Shown: positions 10,231 to 19,877 of the stretch, in pieces
Numbering within the stretch: the stretch's first letter is position 1
Layout: each line of letters starts with the position of its first letter
NCBI RefSeq assembly: GCF_001270745.1
Contig: NZ_KQ434752.1
Span: forward strand, 227,125 to 291,124
Length of the DNA: 64,000 nt
DNA from: Jiangella muralis
GTDB taxonomy: Bacteria > Actinomycetota > Actinomycetes > Jiangellales > Jiangellaceae
Direction of reading: 5' to 3'
Program-made: the position numbers and the translations under genes
Notes under the pieces: model-generated
Database searches by the model: none
The model's input: only the letters and a program-made list of their open reading frames with translations
What the model was told of the DNA's origin: nothing

Positions 10231-12243
10231 TCAGCGGGGACCACCCCGCCGGACGCCGCCGGGCGCCTGCTTGGCCTTCGCCTTCGCCTTGGCGGCCGCC
10301 GCGGACCGCAGCTGCCACGGCACGCTCGTCACCATGACGCCCGGGGTGAACAGCAGCCGGCCCTTGAGCCAGAAGACGCTCTGGTTGTGCAGGATCCGCT
10401 CCCACCAGTGCCCGACCACGTACTCCGGCACGTACACCGTCACGATGTCGCGCGGGCTGGCCCGGCGGATCGCCCGCACGTACTCGACCACCGGCCGGGC
10501 GATCTCGCGGTACGGCGAGTCGAGCACCCGCAACGGCACCGGGATGTCGTGCCGGTCCCACTCGTCCAGCAGCGCGGCGGTGGCCGACTCGTCGACGTCG
10601 ACGGTGATCGCCTCGAGGATGTCCGGCCGGGCCGCCCGCGCGTAGGCGATGGCCCGCACCGTCGGCTTGTGCAGCCGCGACACCAGCACGACGGCATGCA
10701 CGCGCGACGGGAGCAGCGACTCGGCCGGCCAGTCCTCGACCTCCAGCTCGCGCGACGTGCTGTCGTAGTGCCGCCGGATGCCGCGCATCAGCAGGAACAG
10801 CAGCGGCATCATCGCGACCACGAGCCAGGCGCCGTGGGTGAACTTGGTGATCAGCACGACCACCAGCACCACGCCCGTGAGGATCGCGCCGGCGCCGTTG
10901 ATGGCCCGCGAGCGCAGGATCTGCCGTCGTTCCGGCCCGGCCGGCCCGGCCGCCAGCAGCCGGTTCCAGTGCCGCACCATGCCCGTCTGGCCGAACGTGA
11001 AGGCCGTGAACACCCCGACGATGTAGAGCTGGATCAGCCGTGTCACCGAGGCGTCGAACGCGACGATCAGCAGGCCGGCCAGCACCGCCAGCACGAGGAT
11101 GCCGTTGCTGAACACCAGCCGGTCGCCGCGGGTGTGCAGCTGGCGCGGCGCGTAGCGGTGCTGCGCCAGGATCGAGCCGAGCAGCGGGAAGCCGTTGAAC
11201 GCGGTGTTCGCGGCCAGGATCAGGATCAGCGCAGCGGCGCCCTGGACGTAGTAGAAGGGGATGGTGTCGCCGCCGAACACCGCCTCGGCCAGCTGCGAGA
11301 TGACGGTCGGCTGCGGCTGCGTGCAGTCGAACCCGACCAGGTCGCAGGAGTTCTCGACGTAGCGGACGTCGGCGATGACGGCCAGCGCGGTGATGCCGCT
11401 GAACATCGTGATCGACAGCGTGCCCATGATGGCCAGCGTCGCGGCCGCGTTCTTCGCCTTCGGCCTGCGGAACGCCGGCACCCCGTTGGCGATCGCCTCG
11501 ACGCCGGTCAGCGCCGTACAGCCGGACGCGAACGCTCTCAGCACCAGCAGCATCAGCGCGATGCCGCCGAGGTCGGTCAGCTCCGCCTGGACGTCGTACT
11601 GCGCCGACTCCGCGACCGGGTCGTCGCCGAACACCGTCCGGCCCAGCCCCCACACGACCAGCCCGGCGATGCCGAGGATGAACAGGTAGGTGGGGATCGC
11701 GAACGCGATGCCGCTCTCGCGGATGCCGCGCAGGTTCATCGCCGAGAGCAGCACGACGATGCCGATGGCGATCGGCACCCGGTAGTCGTTCAGCTCGGGC
11801 ACGGCCGAGATCAGGTTGTCGACGCCGGCTGAGACCGACACCGCCACCGTCAGGATGTAGTCGATCAGCAGGGCGCTGGCGACGATCAGCCCGGCGGTCG
11901 GGCCGAGGTTGGTGTTGGCCACCTCGAAGTCGCCGCCGCCGGTCGGGTACGCGCGCACCAGCTGGCGGTACGACGCCACGACGGTGATCAGCAGCAGCAC
12001 GACGACCGCGGCGACCCACGGGGTGTACGTCAGGTAGGCCAGGCCGCCCAGCGTCAGGATGACCAGGACTTCCTGCGTGGCGTACGTGACCGACGACAGC
12101 GGGTCGCTGGCGAACACCGGCAGGGCCAGGCGCTTGGGTAGCAGCGTGTGCCCCATGCGCTCGCTGGGAAGTTTGCGACCGATGAGGAGCCGCTTGGACA
12201 GATCGCCGAGGCTCGGCACGATCGGCAATGGTATGCCTTCCAC
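10231..12243 (-). CDS. APC-superfamily permease with C-terminal cytosolic domain
   Basis: About 670 residues, integral membrane. The N-terminal half to two thirds carries ~12 hydrophobic helices of the amino acid/polyamine/organocation superfamily, starting LPVFASDPLSSVTYATQEVL and including TGGGDFEVANTNLGP and FASGCTALTGVEAIANGVPA. Residues ~480-650 are soluble, alpha/beta-like (VHAVVLVSRLHKPTVRAIAYA, ILEAITVDVDESATAALL), and end in a Lys/Ala-rich tail. These long permeases often sit beside TrkA genes, as here; a potassium or c-di-AMP-linked transport role is an inference. The start is GTG 12243, with GTG 12216-12228 as an alternative. It is divergent from the first trkA gene. Confidence 0.88.
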   Translation of the reverse strand: MEGIPLPIVPSLGDLSKRLLIGRKLPSERMGHTLLPKRLALPVFASDPLSSVTYATQEVLVILTLGGLAYLTYTPWVAAVVVLLLITVVASYRQLVRAYPTGGGDFEVANTNLGPTAGLIVASALLIDYILTVAVSVSAGVDNLISAVPELNDYRVPIAIGIVVLLSAMNLRGIRESGIAFAIPTYLFILGIAGLVVWGLGRTVFGDDPVAESAQYDVQAELTDLGGIALMLLVLRAFASGCTALTGVEAIANGVPAFRRPKAKNAAATLAIMGTLSITMFSGITALAVIADVRYVENSCDLVGFDCTQPQPTVISQLAEAVFGGDTIPFYYVQGAAALILILAANTAFNGFPLLGSILAQHRYAPRQLHTRGDRLVFSNGILVLAVLAGLLIVAFDASVTRLIQLYIVGVFTAFTFGQTGMVRHWNRLLAAGPAGPERRQILRSRAINGAGAILTGVVLVVVLITKFTHGAWLVVAMMPLLFLLMRGIRRHYDSTSRELEVEDWPAESLLPSRVHAVVLVSRLHKPTVRAIAYARAARPDILEAITVDVDESATAALLDEWDRHDIPVPLRVLDSPYREIARPVVEYVRAIRRASPRDIVTVYVPEYVVGHWWERILHNQSVFWLKGRLLFTPGVMVTSVPWQLRSAAAAKAKAKAKQAPGGVRRGGPR

Positions 12244-12355
12244 GGCGGACGTGTAACGTCGACTGCGACACGGCAGGCCTTCGGCTGCCTGTGGAGGGTG
12301 GCGCCGACCGCGAGGTCTGACGTCAGTCCCGATCGGACAGCTTGAGAGGACCACC

Positions 12356-13021
12356 GTGCACGTCGTCATCATGGGCTGCGGCAGGGTCGGCTCGACCGTC
12401 GCGCACATCCTCGAATCGCACGACCACACGGTCGCGATCGTCGATCAGAACCCCGAGGCGTTCCGGCGGCTGCAGCCGGGCTTCGAGGGCTCGACGGTGG
12501 CCGGGGTCGGCTTCGACCGCGACGTGCTCATCGAGGCCGGCATCGAGCGCGCCGACGCGTTCGTCGCGGTCAGCAGCGGCGACAACTCCAACATCCTCGC
12601 CGCCCGGGTGGCCCGCGAGACGTTCGGCGTCGACAACGTCGTGGCCCGCATCTACGACCCCGGCCGGGCCGAGGTGTACCAGCGCCTCGGCATCCCGACG
12701 GTGGCGACGGTGCGGTGGACGGCCGACCAGATCCTGCGCCGGCTGTTCCCCGAGGGCGCGCAGACGGAGTGGGTCGATCCCACCGGCACCGTCCAGCTGG
12801 CCGAGTTCCACATCAGCAACGGCTGGATCGGGCACAGCGCCGACAAGCTGGAGGGCGCCACCGGCGCCCGGGTCGCGTTCCTCACCCGCTACGGCGAGGG
12901 CGTGCTGCCCACCGCGTCCACCGTCATCCAGGACGGCGACCTCGTCCACATCCTCGTCAACACCGAGCGGGTCTCCTACGTCGCCCAGGTGCTCGCCAAG
13001 GACCCGGAGGTGGAGATCTGA
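12356..13021 (+). CDS. trkA: TrkA-family potassium uptake subunit (first copy)
   Basis: 221 residues, cytosolic. An N-terminal RCK/TrkA-N Rossmann domain (MHVVIMGCGRVGSTVAHILE, acidic VDQNP at the end of beta 2) is followed by a TrkA-C domain. These subunits bind nucleotide and gate Trk/Ktr-type K+ transport; the membrane subunit is not in the window. The GTG start at 12356 has a strong GAGAGGA site 6 bases upstream. Its stop overlaps the ATG of the second trkA by one base, giving a translationally coupled pair (the ceoB-ceoC arrangement of mycobacteria). The upstream 112-bp divergent spacer holds a GGCAGG..TTC..GCTGCC hairpin. Confidence 0.95.
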   Translation: MHVVIMGCGRVGSTVAHILESHDHTVAIVDQNPEAFRRLQPGFEGSTVAGVGFDRDVLIEAGIERADAFVAVSSGDNSNILAARVARETFGVDNVVARIYDPGRAEVYQRLGIPTVATVRWTADQILRRLFPEGAQTEWVDPTGTVQLAEFHISNGWIGHSADKLEGATGARVAFLTRYGEGVLPTASTVIQDGDLVHILVNTERVSYVAQVLAKDPEVEI

Positions 13022-13686
13022 TGCGCGTCGCCATCGCCGGCGCCGGCAACGTCGGCCGCTCGATCGCGTCGGAGCTGCTGGCCAACGGCCACGACGTGCT
13101 CCTCATCGACAAGGACACCAAGGCGATCAAGGCCGCCAGCGTGCCCGAGGCCGAGTGGCTGCTGGCCGACGCCTGCGAGCTGTCGATGCTCGAGGAGGCG
13201 GCGCTGGACCGCTGCAACGTCGTCATCGCCGCCACCGGCGACGACAAGGTCAACCTCGTGGTGTCGCTGCTGGCCAAGACCGAGTTCGGCGTGCCGCGCG
13301 TGGTGGCCCGGGTGAACCACCCGCGCAACGAGTGGATGTTCAACGAGTCCTGGGGCGTCGACGTGTCCGTGTCGACGCCGCGCATCATGAGCGCCCTGGT
13401 CGAGGAGGCCGTCAGCGTGGGCGACCTCGTCCGGCTGTTCAGCTTCCGGCAGGGCGAGGCGAACCTGGTGGAGCTGACGCTGCCGGTCGACTCCCCCATC
13501 GTCGGCACGGCGGTCGCGGACGTCGCCTGGCCGGTCGACACCTCGCTGGTGTCGATCATCCGCGGCAAGCACGTGCACAGCCCGCTGCCCGACCTCCCGC
13601 TGGAGGCCGGCGACGAGCTGCTGTTCGTCGCCGCGCCGGAGCGGGAGAAGCAGCTCGAGGACCTGCTCTCGCCGCACCTCGGCTGA
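13021..13686 (+). CDS. trkA: TrkA-family potassium uptake subunit (second copy)
   Basis: 221 residues, paralogue of the preceding gene. It has a TrkA-N domain (MRVAIAGAGNVGRSIASELL, LIDKDTKAIK) and a TrkA-C domain towards the C-terminus (VSIIRGKHVHSPLPD, GDELLFVAAPEREKQLEDLL). It probably forms a heteromeric gating ring with the first copy. The coupled TGATG junction supports equal expression. It is convergent with the DUF3159 gene, with 9 bp between stops. Confidence 0.95.
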   Translation: MRVAIAGAGNVGRSIASELLANGHDVLLIDKDTKAIKAASVPEAEWLLADACELSMLEEAALDRCNVVIAATGDDKVNLVVSLLAKTEFGVPRVVARVNHPRNEWMFNESWGVDVSVSTPRIMSALVEEAVSVGDLVRLFSFRQGEANLVELTLPVDSPIVGTAVADVAWPVDTSLVSIIRGKHVHSPLPDLPLEAGDELLFVAAPEREKQLEDLLSPHLG

Positions 13687-13695
13687 GCGCGAACG

Positions 13696-14421
13696 TCAGC
13701 CGTCGACGGGGCCGGGCTTGGCCGGCGGCGCGGCGGCCGCCGCCGCACGCTCCTGGTGGGCACGGTACGCGGGCCGGATGATCAGCCAGGACAGGTACGC
13801 GACCAGCAGGAACAGCGGCCAGCTCATGACCAGCCGGGCACCGGCCAGCCAGCCGATCTGCTCTTCACCGGCGAGGTACAACGGCAGCTGAACCGCCAGC
13901 CGCACCGCGAACATGCCCACCCACAGCAGGCTGGCCAGCGTGTACGCGCGCAGCAGCGCGGGGTCCTTCCGCCAGACCGTGCCCTGGCCGGTGGCCAGCC
14001 CGACGAACACGCCGAGCAACGGCCAGCGGACCACGATGGAGACCAGGTAAGCCAGCCCGTAGCCGATGTTGATGAGCAGGCCGGGCAGGAACACGTCCTC
14101 GGCGTTGCCGGTGCGGTTGGCCATGAACGCGGCGAGGCCGACGCCGAGGAAGCCGGCCACGACGTTCTGCAGCGGCTCCTTGCGCAGCAGCCGGACGGCG
14201 GCGAGCAGGACGCCGGCGCCCAGCGCGACCCAGAGCGACAGCGACAGGTTGCGGCCGGCCGCGGTGTAGACGAGGGTGAAGACGGCGAGCGGGAGCCCGG
14301 CGTCGAGCAGGGCGGCCGGCCCGAGGACGTCCTTGGGGCGGAACCGCTCGTCGGAGGTGAGCCCTTGGATCCAGCTCTGCCGGCCGGCATGGTCGGGGGC
14401 GCCGGGATCGCTCTGACTCAT
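13696..14421 (-). CDS. DUF3159 integral membrane protein
   Basis: 241 residues with about six hydrophobic helices starting near residue 38 (LLDAGLPLAVFTLVYTAAG). It matches the actinobacterial DUF3159 family in its FRPKDVLGPAALLDAGLP opening and in its position next to the OB-fold, DUF3710 and dut genes. Function unknown. One base separates its start from the stop of the OB-fold gene upstream, so they are co-transcribed. Ala-rich, Pro-rich cytosolic tail. Confidence 0.9.
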   Translation of the reverse strand: MSQSDPGAPDHAGRQSWIQGLTSDERFRPKDVLGPAALLDAGLPLAVFTLVYTAAGRNLSLSLWVALGAGVLLAAVRLLRKEPLQNVVAGFLGVGLAAFMANRTGNAEDVFLPGLLINIGYGLAYLVSIVVRWPLLGVFVGLATGQGTVWRKDPALLRAYTLASLLWVGMFAVRLAVQLPLYLAGEEQIGWLAGARLVMSWPLFLLVAYLSWLIIRPAYRAHQERAAAAAAPPAKPGPVDG

Positions 14422-14422
14422 C

Positions 14423-14809
14423 TCACTCCATGCCTGCGGGCAGCAATTCGTATCGCGGGTTGTACATGACCCTGCGGCCGTCGAGGGTGGCCACCCGTCC
14501 GGTCGCGACCAGCCGGCGTCCGCAGCTGATGCCGGCGATGCGCCGCCGGCCGAGCCAGACCAGTGTCACGGCACCGGAGCCGTCGTACAAATCGGCCTCG
14601 AGGGCGGGGGTGCCCAGGCGCGGCTGCAGCGTGACCGACTGCAGCACCCCGCGCACGCGCACGGTGGTGCGGTCCTGGACGTCGGCCAGCGGCTGGCAGC
14701 CGGCCTCGCGCGCGTCGTCGCGCAGCTCCTCGGCCTCGACCTCCTCGTCGGAGGCGACCCAGCGCGTGATGGCGCCCCAGATGCCGCGGCGCCCGGTGTT
14801 CTCTTCCAC
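14423..14809 (-). CDS. OB-fold nucleic-acid-binding-like protein
   Basis: 128 residues. After an acidic N-terminus (DEEVEAEELRDDAREAG), the region from residue ~45 on forms an OB-fold (TTVRVRGVLQSVTLQP, LEADLYDGSGAVTLVWLGRR, LVATGRVATLDGRRVMYNPR). This is the small OB-fold family that accompanies DUF3159 and DUF3710 in actinomycetes. It may bind single-stranded nucleic acid; no catalytic residue is apparent. It sits between DUF3710 (34 bp upstream) and DUF3159 (1 bp downstream) in one operon. Confidence 0.9.
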   Translation of the reverse strand: MEENTGRRGIWGAITRWVASDEEVEAEELRDDAREAGCQPLADVQDRTTVRVRGVLQSVTLQPRLGTPALEADLYDGSGAVTLVWLGRRRIAGISCGRRLVATGRVATLDGRRVMYNPRYELLPAGME

Positions 14810-14843
14810 GTCTACAGGGTATTCCTCGCAGCAAACGAGCAGC

Positions 14844-15536
14844 TCAGGCTTGCAGCGGCTGGGACGGGTCGGCCGGCGGGCGGGTGCCGGCCGGCGGCTT
14901 CAGCACGATGACGTCGCCCGGCGCCATCGGCGACTGGCCGCGGACGACCACCGTCTCCTTCACCAGCTCGACGAAGCGCTGGAACGTCGCGGCGTCGTTG
15001 GTGGCCTTGCCGAGGAACGTGGCACGCAGCATCCAGCGCGGGCCGTCGACGGCCGACACCCGCGACGGCTGCAGCACCTGCTTGCCGTCGGGCGTCTGCA
15101 CCGGAACCACCAGCCGGACCTCGGTGCCGAACGGCCCGGCCGCCTCCTCGGCGCGGCCGCCGCGACGCTGGGCGTCCTGGCTGATCTGCAGCCGCGTCTG
15201 CGCCCACATGCCGGAGCTGCGCGGCGCGGCGATGGCGATCAGCTGCACCGCGGCGTCGTCGATGGCGAGGACCGCGCTGGTGGCGTTGCCGGTGCGCTGG
15301 TCGACCTGCAGCTGCAGCTTCATGCCGGGCGCGGCCTTGACCAGCAGGCCGCCGAGGTCGACGCGGCCCTGCCGCGCCTCGTCGAGGTCGACCTCGGACT
15401 CGTCGAGCGGGCCGCCGGACCGGTCGCTCTTCGCCTCGTCGTCCTCGCCCGAACCGGACGCCGTCGAGGTGGCCTCCGTGGTCTCCTCGACCTCGGGCTC
15501 GTCCTCATCGCCGTCGTGGCGCCGCCGTCCCCACAC
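14844..15536 (-). CDS. DUF3710 family protein
   Basis: 230 residues. The first ~50 are acidic and disordered (DEDEPEVEETTEATS). The remainder is the DUF3710 domain (VDLGGLLVKAAPGMKLQLQV, GPRWMLRATFLGKA, FVELVKETVVVRGQSPMAPG, DVIVLKPPAG). Function unknown. The gene lies next to dut in many actinobacteria and is separated from it here by 18 bp. GTG start at 15536 opens VWGRRRH. Confidence 0.92.
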   Translation of the reverse strand: MWGRRRHDGDEDEPEVEETTEATSTASGSGEDDEAKSDRSGGPLDESEVDLDEARQGRVDLGGLLVKAAPGMKLQLQVDQRTGNATSAVLAIDDAAVQLIAIAAPRSSGMWAQTRLQISQDAQRRGGRAEEAAGPFGTEVRLVVPVQTPDGKQVLQPSRVSAVDGPRWMLRATFLGKATNDAATFQRFVELVKETVVVRGQSPMAPGDVIVLKPPAGTRPPADPSQPLQA

Positions 15537-15554
15537 CCTGACCGTCCCCTTCGT

Positions 15555-16031
15555 CTATCGGACGCCGGCGTTGCCGCCGGCCTGGCTTGCCGTGCCCGTC
15601 GACCCGTACCCGCCGTCGCCCCGCGCCGAGCCCGGTAGCCGCTCCACCTCGTGGAACCGGGCCTGCTCGACCCGCTGGAGGACCAGCTGGGCGATGCGGT
15701 CGCCGCGCGCGAACACCGCAGGCTCCCGCAGGTCGTGGTTGACCAGCAGCACCTTGATCTCGCCCCGGTAGCCCGCATCGACCGTGCCCGGTGTGTTGAC
15801 GATGCTGACTCCGAGCCGGTGCGCGAGCCCCGACCGCGGGTGGACGAATGCAGCGTATCCCGCGGGCAGGGCGATCGCGATGCCCGTGCCCACCATGGCC
15901 CGCTCCCCCGGCGGAATGCTGACGTCGCTGGTCGTGACCAGGTCGGCGCCGGCGTCGCCGGGATGCGCGTAGCCCGGCAGCGGCACCTCCGGGTCCAGCC
16001 GGGTGATGAGGACGTCGACGGGACCGGTCAC
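15555..16031 (-). CDS. dut: dUTP diphosphatase
   Basis: 158 residues. It hydrolyses dUTP to dUMP and pyrophosphate, keeping uracil out of DNA and supplying dTMP synthesis. All trimeric dUTPase motifs can be read: [47 protein letters not shown] and the Gly-rich C-terminal arm [11 protein letters not shown]. The GTG start at 16031 overlaps the stop of the thioesterase gene by 4 bp (GTGA), so the pair is translationally coupled. Start fixed by [14 protein letters not shown]. Confidence 0.97.
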   Translation of the reverse strand: MTGPVDVLITRLDPEVPLPGYAHPGDAGADLVTTSDVSIPPGERAMVGTGIAIALPAGYAAFVHPRSGLAHRLGVSIVNTPGTVDAGYRGEIKVLLVNHDLREPAVFARGDRIAQLVLQRVEQARFHEVERLPGSARGDGGYGSTGTASQAGGNAGVR

Positions 16032-16591
16032 GGGTTCACCTCCGCGACCTTCGCGGCCGCTGCCGAGAGCTCCGACGCGGCCACCGGGCGGCCGTGGTCG
16101 GTGAAATGGGTGGGCGGGACGACCACGAACACGGCGGACGCGGCGACGCTGACCGGGCCGTCGGGCGCGTTCTCGCGGCCGGTCGCGGACATGAAGATCT
16201 TGCGGCCCTCGGCGCGGTCGACCGCGGCGTCGATGTGCAGCGTCGTGCCGACCGGGACCGGACGGCGGTAGCTGGTCTCCAGGTGGCCGGTGACGGCCGG
16301 CTTGCCGATCAGCCAGATCAGCGAGCCGAGCACCTCGTCGAAGGCCAGCGACAGGATGCCGCCGTGGGCCAGGCCGGGCGCGCCCTGGTGGTCGTCGGTG
16401 ACGGTGAACGTGCCGGCCACGGTGAGGCCCTCGCCCGCGACGACGGTGACGTGCAGCCCCGTCGGATGGTCCGGTCCGCAGCCGACGCACATGCGGTAGT
16501 GCGAGGCGATGGTGCTGCCGGGGGCCGGTGCGCCGGGATGCCGCTCGATCGCGTCGCCGGGACGCGGCTCCCCGTGCTGCCGTTCGGTCAC
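16028..16591 (-). CDS. PaaI-like hotdog-fold thioesterase
   Basis: About 187 residues. It has a [15 protein letters not shown] opening, [20 protein letters not shown] (the HGG catalytic helix of acyl-CoA thioesterases) and [20 protein letters not shown]. The acyl substrate is unknown. GTG 16591 is preferred because GGTAGGG lies 9 bases upstream; an ATG at 16642 would add 17 residues. It is coupled to dut downstream and divergent from the DUF3093 gene. Confidence 0.88.
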   Translation of the reverse strand: MTERQHGEPRPGDAIERHPGAPAPGSTIASHYRMCVGCGPDHPTGLHVTVVAGEGLTVAGTFTVTDDHQGAPGLAHGGILSLAFDEVLGSLIWLIGKPAVTGHLETSYRRPVPVGTTLHIDAAVDRAEGRKIFMSATGRENAPDGPVSVAASAVFVVVPPTHFTDHGRPVAASELSAAAAKVAEVNP

Positions 16592-16688
16592 GATCGACGA
16601 CCCTACCCGTTCGACTCCGGCGATCCGTGGCACCCTGAACACTGGCCCCTGCGGGGCCCACCTTCACGGTGCGTGGCAGTCTGCTGCA

Positions 16689-17147
16689 ATGAGTGCGTAC
16701 CGCGAACGCCTGGTCGTCCCGGCCCGCTGGTGGCTGCTGCTGGCCGGGCTGGCAGCGTCGGTCTGGCTGGTCTACGAGCTGCCCTTCGGGCCGCGGGTGT
16801 CGCTGCCGGCGACCGGCGCGGTCCTGCTGCTGGGCGGCGCCGCGCTGCTGCTCTACGGGCGGCTGTCGATCGCGGTCGGGCCTGAGGGCGTCAGCGTCGG
16901 GCGGGCCCGGCTGCCCGTGACGGCCGTCGGCTCGGCCGAGGCGCTCACCGGCGACGACGCGCGGGCGGCCCGTGGCCCCGGCCTCGACCGCCGCGCCTAC
17001 GTGGCGATCCGCGGGTACGTGCCGGGGGTCGTGCGCATCGGGGTCGACGACACCGCCGACCCCACTCCCTACTGGCTGGTGTCGACGCGCCGCCCCGAGC
17101 GGCTCGTGGCCGAACTCGAGGCGGCGCGTCAGACGGCCGGCCGGTGA
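16689..17147 (+). CDS. DUF3093 membrane protein
   Basis: 152 residues. Two hydrophobic helices near the N-terminus ([37 protein letters not shown]) are followed by a PH-like beta domain ([54 protein letters not shown]). This is the DUF3093 family found beside dut in actinomycetes. Function unknown. A CAGTCT box lies exactly six bases before the ATG and could be the -10 of a leaderless transcript. Convergent with DUF4193. Confidence 0.9.
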   Translation: MSAYRERLVVPARWWLLLAGLAASVWLVYELPFGPRVSLPATGAVLLLGGAALLLYGRLSIAVGPEGVSVGRARLPVTAVGSAEALTGDDARAARGPGLDRRAYVAIRGYVPGVVRIGVDDTADPTPYWLVSTRRPERLVAELEAARQTAGR

Positions 17148-17165
17148 GGGGTTCTCCGGAATCGC

Positions 17166-17465
17166 TCAGGCCGCGCAGTCGCGGCAGATGAGCATCCCGT
17201 CCTTCTCCTTCGCCAGCTGGCTGCGGTGGTGCACCAGGAAGCACTGCGAGCAGGTGAACTCGTCAGCCTGCCGCGGCAGCACCCGGACCGCCAGCTCCTC
17301 GTTGGAAAGATCTGCTCCCGGCAGCTCCATGGACTCGTTCAGGTCGGACTCGTCGACGTCGACGATCCCCGACGTCTTGTCCATGCGCCGGTTCTTCAGT
17401 TCCTCCAGCGAGTCCTCGGACAGATCGTCGTCGGTCTTGCGTGGCGCGTCATAGTCGGTTGCCAT
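17166..17465 (-). CDS. DUF4193 zinc-ribbon protein
   Basis: 99 residues. An acidic N-terminal region (MATDYDAPRKTDDDLSEDSL) is followed by a C-terminal CSQC...CRDC pair of CxxC motifs, a likely zinc-binding site. The family is actinobacterial and usually short, as here. Function is unknown, though RNA polymerase binding has been proposed for related small acidic zinc proteins. The 270-bp spacer to the ABC transporter gene holds both divergent promoters. The start is clear from the conserved MATDYDAPR. Confidence 0.92.
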   Translation of the reverse strand: MATDYDAPRKTDDDLSEDSLEELKNRRMDKTSGIVDVDESDLNESMELPGADLSNEELAVRVLPRQADEFTCSQCFLVHHRSQLAKEKDGMLICRDCAA

Positions 17466-17736
17466 TGATCTATTCCCCCTCACTGGGCGCGTCATGATGT
17501 CGGTGGCCGGGCCGGTTTGGACACCGTGCCCCTCCGTAACGCACGACGGCCCGCGGTTGTGCCCGCTCCGAGCGGGAGATTCTGCCTGATGCGGTACCCG
17601 GTTGGCACGGCACCCCACACTGTGGGAATTCGTGTCGTCCTCTGGACCGACGGATCACACCGTTCTCGGGGACGAGGGATATCACCATTCCAGGCGAGAG
17701 GCTGTGAGCGGATCGTCCCGCACTGAGAGGAACCCC

Positions 17737-18672
17737 ATGCTCGAGCTCGACCGGCTGTCCCGCCGCTACGGGGACGTCGTGGCCCTCGACGATCTCTCAT
17801 TCGCGGTCCGACCTGGTCAGATGTACGGTTTCGTCGGCACCAACGGGGCCGGCAAGACCACCGCCATGCGCATCGTCCTGGGTGTCCTCGAGCCCGACAG
17901 CGGCGAGGTCCGGTGGAACGGCGCCCCGCTGAACCAGGACATCAGGCGTGAGTTCGGTTACATGCCCGAAGAGCGTGGACTGTACCCGAAGATGCAGATA
18001 CACGAGCATCTCGTGTATCTCGCGCGCCTGCACGGTGTGGCACGCATCACAGCCGACAAGGCCGCATCGGACCTGCTCGAGGCGCTCGCTCTGAGCGAAC
18101 GTGCGTCAGATCGCGTCGAATCGCTCTCACTCGGTAACCAGCAGCGGGTGCAGCTGGCCGCCGCGCTGGTGCACGAGCCGACCGTCATGGTCCTCGACGA
18201 ACCGTTCAGCGGCCTCGACCCGATGGGCGTCGACTCCATGGCCGCGGTGCTGCGCGCCCGCGTCGACGCCGGCGCCGCCGTGGTGTTCTCCAGCCACCAG
18301 CTGGAGTTGGTCGAGCGGCTGTGCGACGCGGTCGGCATCATCCGGGCCGGCCGCCTGGTCGCCGACGGCGCCGTCGACGAGCTGCGCGGCACGGCCGCCA
18401 ACCGGTTCCGGCTGGCGGTCGGCGCGGCGCCCGGGTGGGTGGCCGCGCTGGCGGCGGCGGTGCCCGGGCTGACCGTCGTCGAGGACGGCGACCGGACCGC
18501 CGTGGTCGAGCTGCCGCCGTCGGGTGACGACCAGAGCCTGCTCGACGCCGCCCGCGCGCTGGGCCCCGTCCACCAGTTCACGCCGGTCCGCCCCACCCTG
18601 GCCGACCTGTTCCGTTCCGTCGTCGCCGAGCCGGCCGTGCCGTCCGGGTCCGAGAAGGTCGAGGCCGCCTGA
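17737..18672 (+). CDS. ABC transporter ATP-binding protein (NatA-like)
   Basis: 311 residues, cytosolic. It contains Walker A GTNGAGKTTA, the Q-loop region, signature motif LSLGNQQRVQLAAAL (LSxGxQQ form), Walker B TVMVLDEPFSGLDP and the H-loop SSHQ. The C-terminal ~100 residues form the accessory domain seen in NatA-type exporters. ATG 17737 follows a GAGAGGA site. Its TGA overlaps the ATG of the permease by one base, so it partners that protein in an ABC-2 type exporter. The substrate (ion, lipid or drug) cannot be read from the sequence. Confidence 0.95.
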   Translation: MLELDRLSRRYGDVVALDDLSFAVRPGQMYGFVGTNGAGKTTAMRIVLGVLEPDSGEVRWNGAPLNQDIRREFGYMPEERGLYPKMQIHEHLVYLARLHGVARITADKAASDLLEALALSERASDRVESLSLGNQQRVQLAAALVHEPTVMVLDEPFSGLDPMGVDSMAAVLRARVDAGAAVVFSSHQLELVERLCDAVGIIRAGRLVADGAVDELRGTAANRFRLAVGAAPGWVAALAAAVPGLTVVEDGDRTAVVELPPSGDDQSLLDAARALGPVHQFTPVRPTLADLFRSVVAEPAVPSGSEKVEAA

Positions 18673-19868
18673 TGTCGCGCCCCCTGTCGTTCCGCGAGGC
18701 CGTCACGCTCGTCGCCCGCCGCGAGTTCGGGCAGCGCATCCGGGAACGCTCGTTCTTCATCTCGCTGCTCATCACGCTGGGCATCATCGCGGTGGTCGTG
18801 CTGCTCCCCCGGTTCACCGACTTCGGCGCCGGCAGCTACGACGTCGCGCTGGTCGGCGAGCCGTCCGGCCTGCAGGAGGCGGTCTCGCACCAGGCCTCCG
18901 TCGCGGACATCGAGGTGAGCTTCCGGCCGGCGGCCGACGCCGCCGAGGCCGAGCAGGCGGTCCGCGACGGCGACCTCGACGCCTACCTCGACGGCGACTC
19001 CGTCGTCGTCGACCAGTCCCTCGACGACTCGCTGCGCGCCGTCCTCCAGAACGCGTACAGCCAGGTCGAGGGTGCGCGGGCGCTGGAATCGGCCGGCATC
19101 GACCCCGCCGACGTGTCCGCCGCGCTCACGTCGGCGACCCTGCAGACCGTCACCCTCGATCCCGACGCCGACGAGCGCGAGACCCGCGGCGCCATCGCGT
19201 TCTTCGGCACCATCGTGCTGTTCGGCCAGCTCATCACCTACTCCATGTGGGTCGCCATGGGCGTCGTCGAGGAGAAGTCCAGCCGGGTGGTCGAGGTCAT
19301 CCTCGCCACCATCCCGGCGCGGGCGCTGCTGGCCGGGAAGATCATCGGCATCGGGTTGCTCGGGCTCGTCCAGTTGGCGCTGATCGGCGGGCTGGGGCTC
19401 GGTCTCGCGTCGGCGTTGGGGGCGATCGAGTTGAGCGGGCCGATGATCACGCCCGTCCTCACCGCCCTCGGCTGGTTCGTCCTCGGCTTCGCCGCCTACG
19501 CGTCGCTGTCGGCGGCGGCCGCGGCCCGCATCTCGCGGCAGGAGGACCTGCAGAACGTCACCACGCCGGTGAACACCTTGATGATGGTCTCCTACTTCGG
19601 GGCGTTCTACGTGTTCCTCAACCAGGACGCCGCCGCTGCCGGGGTGCTGAGCGTGGTGCCGCCGTTCAGCGCGCTGATCATGCCGCTACGCATGGCCCGG
19701 GGCGACGCCGCCGGCTGGGAGATCGGGCTGGCGCTGGGACTGATGCTCGCGTTGATCGCGGTGCTGGTCGTGCTGGCGGCACGGATCTACGAGGGGGCGG
19801 TGCTGCGGATGGGCGCCAAGGTGTCGCTGAAGGACGCCTGGGCCGCCCGGCGAAAGGTGATCTCCTAG
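18672..19868 (+). CDS. ABC-2 type exporter permease (NatB-like)
   Basis: 398 residues, membrane. It has one N-terminal helix (FFISLLITLGIIAVVVLLP), a long extracytoplasmic domain (~residues 45-175) with DVALVGEPSGLQEAV, and a C-terminal cluster of five to six helices including VEEKSSRVVEVILATIPARALLAGK, the hallmark of the NatB/ABC2_membrane_3 family. Coupled to the ATPase gene. The transcript runs into a very strong hairpin shared with the convergent inositol-phosphatase gene. Confidence 0.95.
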   Translation: MSRPLSFREAVTLVARREFGQRIRERSFFISLLITLGIIAVVVLLPRFTDFGAGSYDVALVGEPSGLQEAVSHQASVADIEVSFRPAADAAEAEQAVRDGDLDAYLDGDSVVVDQSLDDSLRAVLQNAYSQVEGARALESAGIDPADVSAALTSATLQTVTLDPDADERETRGAIAFFGTIVLFGQLITYSMWVAMGVVEEKSSRVVEVILATIPARALLAGKIIGIGLLGLVQLALIGGLGLGLASALGAIELSGPMITPVLTALGWFVLGFAAYASLSAAAAARISRQEDLQNVTTPVNTLMMVSYFGAFYVFLNQDAAAAGVLSVVPPFSALIMPLRMARGDAAGWEIGLALGLMLALIAVLVVLAARIYEGAVLRMGAKVSLKDAWAARRKVIS

Positions 19869-19877
19869 GGCTTCTCC